NCBI GenBank assembly: GCA_948511255.1
Contig: CAOQNC010000002.1
Coordinates: 1 to 19,933 of the forward strand
Direction of reading: 5' to 3'
Length of the DNA: 19,933 bases
From: an uncultured Candidatus Saccharibacteria bacterium
GTDB lineage: Bacteria; Patescibacteriota; Saccharimonadia; Saccharimonadales; Saccharimonadaceae
Below the pieces are notes generated by a model. That model made no database searches and was not told the DNA's origin. It was given only the letters and a program-made list of their open reading frames with translations. Every line of letters begins with the position of its first letter. The first letter of the stretch is position 1. Shown here piece after piece: positions 13,996 through 19,933 of this stretch. The translations under genes and the position numbers were made by a program.

Positions 13996-15497
13996 TAGCG
14001 GGCGATGCAGCGGACGGAAGCGCCGTAGTTCCGAGCGCTGCTGCCGGACGGATTGATATTGCCAGTGCTGCTGAAGACGAGGTGGTAGGCGTAGCTGCCG
14101 GTAGAGCTCGGGGTAGACGGCCAGTAGACGCCGGTAGTGCCAGCGTAGCTGAACAGGTTGGCGGTATTCTGCTGAACGTATCCGCCCCTAACAAAGTAAT
14201 ACGGATCAGACGTTAGCTTGACTACATCGGCACCAATCGAACCCGTATTAATGAGACCGCCAAAGGAACCTGCTGTAGCTACATTCGATTCTGGAAGCTT
14301 CCAACCCTTCGGACAGATTGATCCGGTTGCCTGACCACTTGTAATCGAACCACCCGTACCGGCTGTAGCCGCATTCCAAGCATAGTGATTACCAAGGATA
14401 TAATGGGCGTTAGCATCACCGTTTGCAGTAGTTGGAGTTGTATAGACCGTAAACTGACTTATACATTGCGAAGCATCATTCTTTGGGTAGCCACAGTCGC
14501 TCGATGTTGTCGGGTTGGTAATCCGATAATTGCCGAGGGACCAGGAATACTGGCTCGTCGTACTCGTAGAAATCGTTGAAGCTGCAGCCTGCGTTGCGGT
14601 TGTATATCCTGGCGTCCATCTTGCAGAAACGTCCGAATCCTCCGGCGTCAGCGCTACGCTCGTAGACAAATCCAGGTCAAGATTCTGCGTCATCCAACAT
14701 TTGCCGTCAGCGAGTTTATTTACCCAGTAGTATTTCCCGTCTCTTGTATCTTCTAGTTGGGCGGAGATCTCTCCGTCTTCATCTAAGTCTTTTGCATTAG
14801 AACAAACAGTCGAAGTCATCTCTTGCATTGTCGTAATACCAAAATCGTTGGTTATTTCCAACGGACTAGAGACGACGCTCAAAGTTATCTCATTCTCATA
14901 CGTATCAGCCGGTTTGTCATTCCCGATATGCGCAGCAAAACTCAAGGTAAAGGTTTTGTTATCTTCTTTAATATTAGCGGAATTGTTAGAAGCGATTATG
15001 TCTCCACGATTATTAGTTGGGACTTTAGAGAAAGTAGTGCCAGGAGTTTCTCCTTCTATTGCGTTATAACCCCATGAGTTAAGTGGAAGTTCTTCGTAAG
15101 CAGCTGAACTTGTAACGCCGTTAATAGTTGCTCCAGTATTCTTACCTGTTAGTTCTGATGTATTACTACCTAGATAGACTGTATAACCACCAGAGTTTTC
15201 TACTCCGACAGTTGCCTTAATAGAATACTTCGCCGAAGCACCATCAGCAGTTATAGGAGTTAGTGAAGCACTCCCACTTTCCGGAGTAAAGGCAATGTTG
15301 ACGGTAGAGGTGATAGCGGAGGAACTAGAATTATCGCCGGTATTCCCGGTATTGCCAGTTCCGCTATCATCCGGAGCGCTATCATAAGCATAAACGGAAG
15401 TGGTTACAGGGTTAACGAGCAGAAAAGTTAGCAAAAGCAGAAGCAGACAACTTATCTTTCCGGAAGAGTTAAGTTTTTTATTATGGCGTTTTAGCAT
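13995..15497 (-). CDS. Secreted FISUMP-domain surface protein
   Basis: A 500-residue exported protein. The start at 15497 is chosen for AGGAGG 6 bases upstream and because a signal peptide follows directly: basic MLKRHNKK, a hydrophobic run of leucines (~16-28) and a likely cleavage after VYA at ~37. Residues ~60-212 form a beta-like module shared with the protein at 8833-9624 (NSWGYNA, PADTYENEITLSVVS). Residues ~225-500 match the Fibrobacter succinogenes major paralogous (FISUMP) domain: YYWVNKLADGKCWMTQNLDLDL, CPKGWKLP, YWPST and the C-terminal SVRCIAR. This domain is related to the C-type lectin/FGE fold (family knowledge, not tested). It probably sits on the cell surface and binds host or environmental ligands. 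Composition changes inside the gene: sampled lines are 33-42% GC in the first half, about 50% in the middle and about 60% in the last ~170 bases. Monocistronic. Confidence 0.88.
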   Translation of the reverse strand: MLKRHNKKLNSSGKISCLLLLLLTFLLVNPVTTSVYAYDSAPDDSGTGNTGNTGDNSSSSAITSTVNIAFTPESGSASLTPITADGASAKYSIKATVGVENSGGYTVYLGSNTSELTGKNTGATINGVTSSAAYEELPLNSWGYNAIEGETPGTTFSKVPTNNRGDIIASNNSANIKEDNKTFTLSFAAHIGNDKPADTYENEITLSVVSSPLEITNDFGITTMQEMTSTVCSNAKDLDEDGEISAQLEDTRDGKYYWVNKLADGKCWMTQNLDLDLSTSVALTPEDSDVSARWTPGYTTATQAAASTISTSTTSQYSWSLGNYRITNPTTSSDCGYPKNDASQCISQFTVYTTPTTANGDANAHYILGNHYAWNAATAGTGGSITSGQATGSICPKGWKLPESNVATAGSFGGLINTGSIGADVVKLTSDPYYFVRGGYVQQNTANLFSYAGTTGVYWPSTPSSTGSYAYHLVFSSTGNINPSGSSARNYGASVRCIAR

Positions 15498-15733
15498 CAC
15501 GGCCCTCCTTTTAGGTAATAGACACCGGCCGAGCGCCATTCGCTTCAAGCATAGAAACAAAAATGGCACCGCAGCGGTGTCTGAAACCTTTTACCAGCAA
15601 GGAGAGCAACATTTTACTGAGCTAACGTCCTTCGGCAGCTACGGCGCCATTTCTAGACATTAGTCAGCAATGTAAAAAATATTATTGCAAAAAGCAAAAA
15701 CTCTCTTTGCTGTGTTGATAAAATGTTTCAGAC
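15498..15733 (-). promoter_or_regulatory. Long leader of the FISUMP gene with mutually exclusive helices (riboswitch-like)
   Basis: In the transcript, AGAAATGGCGCC (15654-15643) can pair with GGTGCCATTTTT (15570-15559) over 12 bp including two G-U pairs, and the helix runs into a T-rich stretch. The same segment (15570-15562) can instead pair with downstream AATGGCGCT (15540-15532). That pairing is nested in an 8-bp helix, AGACACCG (15582-15575) with CGGTGTCT (15527-15520), flanked further by GGTAA/TTACC (15595-15591 with 15518-15514). The second structure ends 5 bases before the AGGAGG ribosome binding site. The two folds exclude each other, the usual design of a riboswitch or attenuator. 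The enclosed ~70 bases do not match a class I recognise. Confidence 0.5.
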
Positions 15734-15739
15734 AGTTCT

Positions 15740-15748
15740 ATTGTAGCA
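15740..15748 (-). promoter_or_regulatory. Extended -10 promoter of the FISUMP gene
   Basis: On the minus strand, TGCTACAAT (15748-15740) is an extended -10. Transcription should start near 15733, giving a leader of about 235 bases. No -35 is evident. It lies downstream of the small membrane protein gene, so readthrough from tRNA-Arg could also contribute. Confidence 0.5.
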
Positions 15749-15795
15749 TAAAAACTAAACTTGTGCGGAAAAATAAAAGATGCCGGTTGGAACGT

Positions 15796-15966
15796 TTAGA
15801 AAAAGATAGCCCAAACAAAAAGTGCGATGACGCCGCCGAGAAGCAAAAGTAGAATAATAAAAAACACGGCGAGAAGCAGACTGAGCCATTTGGGCGACTT
15901 GTGAGTCGATGGGCGCCTCGCGTCCTCGTAGCCTTGTATATAATACCACCAAGAGTTGTTGTTCAT
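15796..15966 (-). CDS. Small single-pass membrane protein, function unknown
   Basis: A 56-residue protein starting MNNNSWWYYIQGYEDA. A hydrophilic Arg/Lys/Pro-containing stretch (~17-27) leads into one long hydrophobic helix (~28-55) ending at FVWAIFF. The clear amphiphilic layout supports a real gene. The start at 15966 is 14 bases downstream of the tRNA-Arg CCA end; a longer frame to 15987 would begin inside the tRNA and is rejected. No Shine-Dalgarno is visible. It is probably transcribed with the tRNA. I do not recognise a family. Confidence 0.5.
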   Translation of the reverse strand: MNNNSWWYYIQGYEDARRPSTHKSPKWLSLLLAVFFIILLLLLGGVIALFVWAIFF

Positions 15967-15979
15967 GATTTCAAAAGTA

Positions 15980-16056
15980 TGGTACACCGGATAGGATTCG
16001 AACCTACGACCCCTTGTTCCGAAGACAAGTGCTCTAATCCGCTGAGCTACCGGTGC
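15980..16056 (-). tRNA. tRNA-Arg (anticodon UCG)
   Basis: On the minus strand a full cloverleaf can be drawn. The acceptor GCACCGG pairs with CCGGTGT (first pair G-U), and the D-arm is AGCTCAGC...GAGCA-like. The anticodon stem CTTGT/ACAAG encloses loop CTTCGGA with anticodon TCG, and the T-arm has GGTTCGAATCC. The CCA end is encoded (15982-15980). It reads CGA and, by wobble, other CGN arginine codons. Confidence 0.95.
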
Positions 16057-16064
16057 ATGGAGAT

Positions 16065-16073
16065 ATTATACCA
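16065..16073 (-). promoter_or_regulatory. Extended -10 promoter of tRNA-Arg
   Basis: TGGTATAAT on the minus strand (16073-16065) is a TGn-extended -10 ending 8 bases before the mature 5' end of tRNA-Arg. No clear -35. The transcript probably starts almost at the mature tRNA end. Confidence 0.65.
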
Positions 16074-16118
16074 CGAAAGCGCGGATTTGTGAGGGGTTAG
16101 GCGGAGCGCAAATACAGG

Positions 16119-16679
16119 TCAGACGAGCGCGGAGACGTCGATTCCTTCGTGGGTGAGGAGTTGGCGTTTGCGGAGCGGGTTGCCGTTGTAGCCGCCGAGG
16201 CGACCGCCGGCGCCGATGATGCGGTGGCACGGAATGATGAGACAGATGGGATTTTTGCGCATGGCGCTGCCAACGGCCTGGGCGGACATTTTATGAAGAC
16301 CACGCTCGGCAGCGATCAGGTCGGCAATTTCGCCGTAGGTCATGGTTTCGCCGAACGGAACTTGGCTGGCGATTTCAAGGACGCGACGGTTGAAGGGCGT
16401 GAGGTCGAGTTGGAGCGGCGGGGCGAAATCGGGCTGGCGGCCGAAAAAATATTCATCGAGCCAGCGGAAGGTTTTGGCGAAAACAGGGTGGAGCGGAGCA
16501 TCGGAGGAATCGCTAGGTTGCGAGCAAACGCCGTCGAGAAAATGAAGTTCGAGCAGAGCGTTGTCGCTAGCGCGGAGGAAGATTAGGCCGAAAGGTGATT
16601 CGTAGATTGTTTCAGCGACGGAAGGGGCGGAAACGTTTGGTATATCGGAGATTTTTGAGGCGCGGAGCGTGCTAGACAT
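16119..16679 (-). CDS. ogt: Methylated-DNA--[protein]-cysteine S-methyltransferase (O6-alkylguanine repair)
   Basis: A 186-residue suicide DNA repair protein. The active site PCHR lies at 150-153 with acceptor Cys151. It is preceded by FGETMTYGEIA (109-119), which includes the helix-turn-helix region, and by AVGSAMRKNPI, and is followed by GGYNGNPLRKRQLLTHEG. The enzyme moves the alkyl group from O6-alkylguanine to its own cysteine. The N-terminal domain (~20-90) is the usual poorly conserved ribonuclease-H-like part. The gene starts 20 bases after the TetR stop and is probably cotranscribed with it; no Shine-Dalgarno or TATAAT box is obvious before the ATG. Family symbols ogt/ada/mgt are interchangeable here. 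Confidence 0.95.
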   Translation of the reverse strand: MSSTLRASKISDIPNVSAPSVAETIYESPFGLIFLRASDNALLELHFLDGVCSQPSDSSDAPLHPVFAKTFRWLDEYFFGRQPDFAPPLQLDLTPFNRRVLEIASQVPFGETMTYGEIADLIAAERGLHKMSAQAVGSAMRKNPICLIIPCHRIIGAGGRLGGYNGNPLRKRQLLTHEGIDVSALV

Positions 16680-16699
16680 ATTGGACGACGACTTTAGGG

Positions 16700-17410
16700 T
16701 TAGGCGCGGGGCTGGCGTTTGAAGCGATGGGAGGATTTTTCGGGCGGGAGCTGCTGCGAGCGGATGAGCTGGCGAATGGCGTCGAAAAGATAGGGCTTGA
16801 AAACGGCGATTTCGAGCGGCTTAGCTTCGAGAATACAGGAGAAGCAAGTCGAGCTGGCGAGCTCAATAATCATATATAATAATACTTCAGGATTTTTCAG
16901 GCGGATGTGGCTGCGTTCGGCGGAAGCGGCGAGGCTTTCGACGATGTCGGTTTTCTGGTCGGAAAAGAATTCGTTGACCTGGCGGCTGAAAACGCCGAGC
17001 GAGAGATTCTTCGCGATGAGGCGAAGAGTGTCTTGATTATGTTCCAGAATGTCGAGGACGTAGTCGATGACGAAAATAATCTGCTCTTCGAAATCGGCGA
17101 TGCCGGTCTGATGCAGGGCGGAGAGGGCGTTCCGGAAAAGCTCGTTGGATTTCTGGGTAATGACGGCTTCCTTCAGTTCGTCTTTGTCGTGAAAGTAAAG
17201 ATAGAAAGTTCCCTTCGCGACACCGGCACGCTCGGCAATTTCTTGAATCGAGACGGCATCGAAGCCCTGCTCGAGAAAAAGCTCGTAAGCGGCCTCGGTA
17301 ATCTGGTCGTTTTTATGAACTTTGTTCGCGAGGCGTTTCTCAACTTTTTCAGCAAAGCTCGGCTCATTGTCGGTTTTGCTGCGCTTATCGGCGCGCTGGA
17401 ATAATGCCAT
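16700..17410 (-). CDS. TetR/AcrR family transcriptional regulator
   Basis: A 236-residue regulator. The helix-turn-helix (~38-80) reads ITEAAYELFLEQGFDAVSIQEIAERAGVAKGTFYLYF in segments typical of the family, followed by the DKDEL helix. The C-terminal ligand domain (~95-215) is helical and hydrophobic. The start at 17410 is preferred over an upstream ATG at 17437, because a TATAAT box lies exactly 6 bases before it and the longer N-terminus overlaps the promoter region. It is divergent from the MMPL exporter gene. Two matching palindromes flank that promoter, so it most likely represses the exporter. The inducer is unknown. The alkyltransferase gene follows 20 bases downstream. Confidence 0.92.
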   Translation of the reverse strand: MALFQRADKRSKTDNEPSFAEKVEKRLANKVHKNDQITEAAYELFLEQGFDAVSIQEIAERAGVAKGTFYLYFHDKDELKEAVITQKSNELFRNALSALHQTGIADFEEQIIFVIDYVLDILEHNQDTLRLIAKNLSLGVFSRQVNEFFSDQKTDIVESLAASAERSHIRLKNPEVLLYMIIELASSTCFSCILEAKPLEIAVFKPYLFDAIRQLIRSQQLPPEKSSHRFKRQPRA

Positions 17411-17416
17411 ATAGTT

Positions 17417-17422
17417 ATTATA
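17417..17422 (-). promoter_or_regulatory. -10 box of a probable leaderless TetR promoter
   Basis: TATAAT on the minus strand (17422-17417) ends 6 bases before the ATG at 17410. No good -35 and no Shine-Dalgarno are seen. Confidence 0.55.
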
Positions 17423-17466
17423 CCGCAAATCTTTCAAAAAAGAAAGGTGTTTTTGTAGCAGAAAAA

Positions 17467-17479
17467 TGACTTTTGGTCA
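17467..17479. promoter_or_regulatory. TetR-family operator O1
   Basis: TGACTTTTGGTCA is a 13-bp near-palindrome (TGAC/GTCA arms, one mismatched inner pair) flanked on both sides by A/T runs that extend the symmetry (AAAAATGAC...GTCATTTTT). It lies just upstream of the exporter -35 and matches O2. Confidence 0.65.
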
Positions 17480-17488
17480 TTTTTAGTA

Positions 17489-17517
17489 TTGACAAAAGAT
17501 TTTTACAGATGTAGAAT
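17489..17517 (+). promoter_or_regulatory. Promoter of the MMPL exporter operon
   Basis: Consensus -35 TTGACA (17489-17494), a 17-base spacer and -10 TAGAAT (17512-17517). Start near 17524, leaving a ~63-base leader with GGAGG before the ATG. Operators O1 and O2 lie on either side. Confidence 0.85.
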
Positions 17518-17531
17518 GTTGGAAGAAAAAC

Positions 17532-17544
17532 TGACCGTTGGTCA
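17532..17544. promoter_or_regulatory. TetR-family operator O2
   Basis: TGACCGTTGGTCA is a perfect TGACC-N3-GGTCA palindrome about 8 bases downstream of the predicted start site, where a bound repressor would block transcription. Its centre is 65 bases from that of O1. Confidence 0.75.
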
Positions 17545-17586
17545 TTTTTAACAAATTGCGAAAAATATTAAGTCTAATGGAGGACT

Positions 17587-19656
17587 ATGAAGAAAATTAG
17601 CGATTTTATCTGTCGTCACCGCTGGGCGATTGTGATATTGTCGGTTCTATTATTAATTCCGGCGGCGTTGGGATATTTTGCGACGAAAGTAAACTATGAT
17701 TTGCTGGTTTATCTGCCGTCGGATATTGAAACTCTGGAGGGGCAAGAGATTCTGACGGAAGAGTTCGGGATGGGTGCGTTCTCAGTTGCGGTCGTCGAAG
17801 ATATGCCACAAAAAGACTTACTCCAGCTCGAAGCGGAGATTCGCGAAGTCGAGAGCGTGAAGCAGGTGCTAAGTATCGCGGATGTGACCGGAACGGCAAT
17901 TCCGATTGATTTTCTGCCGAGCGCGGTGCGGGAGAAAGTGACACATGACGGCGCGCAGCTGATGATTATCACGTTCGCGGACAGCACAAGCGACGAACGG
18001 ACGCTGGCGGCGGTCGAGGAAATTCGCGAGATCGCGGGCGAGAAATGTCTGCTCGGCGGGATGAGCGCGATGGTGCTCGACACGAAAAACCTGTTTAATA
18101 ATGAAACGTTACTTTATGTCACGATTGCAGTCGGGCTGTCGTTGCTGGTTCTAGTATTGTTCTTGGATTCGTTCTTGGTGCCGTTCTTGCTGATCGGAAG
18201 TATCGGCGTGGCACTGGCGTTCAACATGGGGACGAATATTTTCCTAGGCGAGATTTCTTATATCACGCAGGCGATTAGCGCGGTCTTACAGCTCGGCGTG
18301 ACGATGGACTTTTCGATTTTCCTATATCACAAATACGAGGCGGCGAAGAAAAACGAGAAGGACCGTTTGAAGGCGATGTCGCAGGCGATTCAGGAAACGG
18401 CGGCGTCGGTGGTCGGTAGTTCCCTGACAACTTTTGCGGGGTTCTTGGCGCTTTGCACAATGAGCTTGACGCTCGGGTTCGACATCGGGATCGTGATGGC
18501 GAAAGGCGTGCTGCTGGGGCTGGTCTGCGCGATTACTTTATTCCCGGCGTTGCTTCTCGTTTGTGATAAGTGGGTCGAGAAAACTCGGCATAAGGCTTTG
18601 CTGCCGGAGTTTACGCACGTCAAAAGTTTCGTCCTGAAATATCGGAAGGCGATTCTGGCAGGATTCTTAATTTTGCTGGTGCCGGCCTATGTGATTTATA
18701 ACAAGGTGGAGGTTTATTATAAACTCGATTCGTCGATCCCGGAGGATTATGGCTATACGCAGGCGATGACGGCGCTGCGGGAAGATTTCGGGATGGAATC
18801 GCAGATGATGGTGTTGGCGCGGAATACGACGATCGCGGCAAATCTGAAGGCGATGTCCGGAGAAATCGCGAAGCTCGACGGTGTGAGTGCGGTCTTGGAT
18901 TCGACGACTTTATCGGATTATGGCTTGTCGACAGAAATGCTGAACTCGGAAGTGCGGTCGATGCTGGAGACGGAAAATTATTCGGCGATGCTAGTTTTGT
19001 CGGATTATGGAATTGCGACGGACGAGCTGAACGAGCAAATTAGCAAGATGAATGAAATCGTTGACAAATATGACGAAGGCGCGATCGTGGCAGGCGAGGG
19101 ACCGCTGATGAAGGACTTGGTCGAGATTGCGGATCGGGACTTTGCGAGCGTGAATATTACGTCGATTGCGGTGATTTTCGTAATTATGGCGATTGTTTTG
19201 AAGTCAGTATCATTGCCGGTGCTGCTGATGGCGGCGATTGAATTCGCGATTTTCCTGAACATGGGAGTTTCGTTCTTGACCGGCACGGAGATTCCGTTCA
19301 TCGCGTCGATCGTGATCGGGACGATTCAGCTCGGAGCGACGATTGACTACGCGATTCTGCTGACGACAAAATATATGGAGGAACGTAAGGCGGGGCTTGC
19401 GAAAAAAGAAGCGGCGCGGGCGGCGCTCGACGGTTCGATTCAGTCGATTTTCGTGAGCGGAATGTGTTTCTTCGCGGCGACGATCGGCGTCGGGCTGTTC
19501 TCGCAGATTGATATGATCGGGACGCTATGCACCTTGATTGCGCGCGGGGCGATTATCAGTATGGTCGTGGTCGTCTTGGTGATTCCAGCACTACTGGTCG
19601 CGTGCGATAAGTTAATTATGAAGACAACGTTAGGAACGAAAGGAGTTGTATTATGA
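17587..19656 (+). CDS. MMPL/RND family transporter
   Basis: A 689-residue exporter with two repeated halves. Each half has one N-terminal transmembrane helix (~13-31 and ~355-371), a soluble loop and then five clustered helices (~173-325 and ~522-672). The helix-4-type motif appears twice: GVTMDFS with Asp241 and GATIDYA with Asp587, the acidic residues expected in proton coupling. It is shorter than classical RND pumps (~1000) and fits the Gram-positive-type MMPL group that moves lipids or hydrophobic compounds. ATG at 17587 follows GGAGG. The gene is probably repressed by the divergent TetR. Its TGA overlaps the next gene's ATG (ATGA), so the two are translationally coupled. This regulator/MMPL/secreted-protein arrangement resembles clusters I associate with Bacillota, so transfer is possible. 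Confidence 0.93.
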   Translation: MKKISDFICRHRWAIVILSVLLLIPAALGYFATKVNYDLLVYLPSDIETLEGQEILTEEFGMGAFSVAVVEDMPQKDLLQLEAEIREVESVKQVLSIADVTGTAIPIDFLPSAVREKVTHDGAQLMIITFADSTSDERTLAAVEEIREIAGEKCLLGGMSAMVLDTKNLFNNETLLYVTIAVGLSLLVLVLFLDSFLVPFLLIGSIGVALAFNMGTNIFLGEISYITQAISAVLQLGVTMDFSIFLYHKYEAAKKNEKDRLKAMSQAIQETAASVVGSSLTTFAGFLALCTMSLTLGFDIGIVMAKGVLLGLVCAITLFPALLLVCDKWVEKTRHKALLPEFTHVKSFVLKYRKAILAGFLILLVPAYVIYNKVEVYYKLDSSIPEDYGYTQAMTALREDFGMESQMMVLARNTTIAANLKAMSGEIAKLDGVSAVLDSTTLSDYGLSTEMLNSEVRSMLETENYSAMLVLSDYGIATDELNEQISKMNEIVDKYDEGAIVAGEGPLMKDLVEIADRDFASVNITSIAVIFVIMAIVLKSVSLPVLLMAAIEFAIFLNMGVSFLTGTEIPFIASIVIGTIQLGATIDYAILLTTKYMEERKAGLAKKEAARAALDGSIQSIFVSGMCFFAATIGVGLFSQIDMIGTLCTLIARGAIISMVVVVLVIPALLVACDKLIMKTTLGTKGVVL

Positions 19657-19933
19657 AAAAAGTTTTAACAAGTTCAATGTGTTTGGCGACGGCGGGGATT
19701 CTCGCACTATCGCCGGTGCCGACGTTTGCGCTGACGCAGGACGAAACGGTCTATGTGAAATTGCAAGCGAACGGCGAAGTGAAGAAGATTTCGGTGACGG
19801 AACATTTGCTGAATGATTTGAAAGATAATGAATTGTTCGACAAAAGTATTTTGACCGGGATTGAGAACTTGAATGGGTTTGAGGGGTTCGTCGTCGACGG
19901 AGAAAATGTGAAGTGGGACGCGCAAGGTAAGGA
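19653..19933 (+). CDS. Secreted protein cotranslated with the MMPL transporter (3' truncated by window)
   Basis: ATG at 19653 overlaps the exporter TGA and has AAAGGAG 7 bases upstream. About 93 codons are visible before the window ends. MKKVLTSS, a hydrophobic stretch and TFA at ~24-26 form a signal peptide. The mature part begins with ETVYVKLQANGEVKKISVTE and continues with IENLNGFEGF and VKWDAQGK. It resembles secreted domains found beside MMPL or YhgE-type membrane proteins in Clostridia (memory of the family, not a search). It probably partners the exporter at the outer face of the membrane. Confidence 0.85.
   Translation, partial: MKKVLTSSMCLATAGILALSPVPTFALTQDETVYVKLQANGEVKKISVTEHLLNDLKDNELFDKSILTGIENLNGFEGFVVDGENVKWDAQGK

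Noticed and set aside
15967..15987. Longer start of the small membrane protein inside the tRNA.
   Set aside because: The tRNA-Arg cloverleaf with encoded CCA is certain, so the start after the tRNA is preferred.
17587..19656. UGA recoding as in Gracilibacteria/SR1.
   Set aside because: UGA is used as a stop at the exporter end in an ATGA overlap with a good start for the next gene, and the identified proteins need no internal UGA.
1..19933. CRISPR arrays, insertion sequences, prophage or integrase genes.
   Set aside because: No regularly spaced direct repeats, transposase or integrase motifs were seen. The only mobile-element-like structure is the small inverted-repeat segment at 13737-13901.

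Overview
The window reads as a compact bacterial genome segment, most likely from a Patescibacteria/CPR organism such as a Saccharibacterium (TM7). That placement is inference. It rests on a secreted protein with a Fibrobacter-succinogenes-type major paralogous (FISUMP) domain, a lone 23S rRNA gene with its own promoter, a type IV pilus ATPase in an operon with an M1 aminopeptidase, and very short intergenic spacing. TGA is used as a normal stop (for example in an ATGA overlap near the right end), so this is not a UGA-recoding lineage. The + strand is G-rich whichever strand is coding, so the skew looks replicative.

Left end (1-941): the 5' part of a 23S rRNA gene on the minus strand, running off the left edge. 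It is preceded by a ~230-base leader and a near-consensus sigma70 promoter with phased A-tracts upstream. No 16S rRNA, tRNA or spacer precedes it. Then comes (942-3399, minus) an SF2 helicase with C-terminal repeats resembling homing-endonuclease-associated repeats. It has its own promoter and a ~210-base structured leader.

Middle (3453-9712): a tight minus-strand operon of type IV pilus/type II secretion ATPase, M1 aminopeptidase, NUDIX hydrolase and histidine phosphatase (gaps of 8, 2 and 16 bases). Divergently on the plus strand lies a secreted protein with an acidic, tyrosine-rich tail, with its own promoter and terminator. A second minus-strand operon (13608-9749) encodes a VanZ-RDD membrane protein, a membrane-anchored GH25 lysozyme and a DUF2130 coiled-coil protein. 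This looks like a cell-envelope set.

Right part: an unusual 375-base intergenic region (13621-13994) holds a ~165-base inverted-repeat-bounded segment, a possible 23-residue ORF and two related hairpins. It sits directly behind the 500-residue FISUMP surface protein, whose last ~200 bases differ sharply in composition from the rest of the gene. That gene has a long leader with mutually exclusive helices, resembling a riboswitch or attenuator. Next are a 56-residue membrane protein, tRNA-Arg(UCG), an O6-alkylguanine-DNA alkyltransferase and a TetR regulator, all minus. Divergent from TetR are an MMPL/RND exporter and, overlapping it, a secreted protein cut by the right edge. Two matching palindromes flank the exporter promoter and are likely TetR-family operators.

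A recurring feature is a TATAAT box 4-7 bases before the start codon of genes that lack a clear Shine-Dalgarno sequence, which suggests widespread leaderless transcription. Genes with recognisable leaders instead carry good ribosome binding sites.
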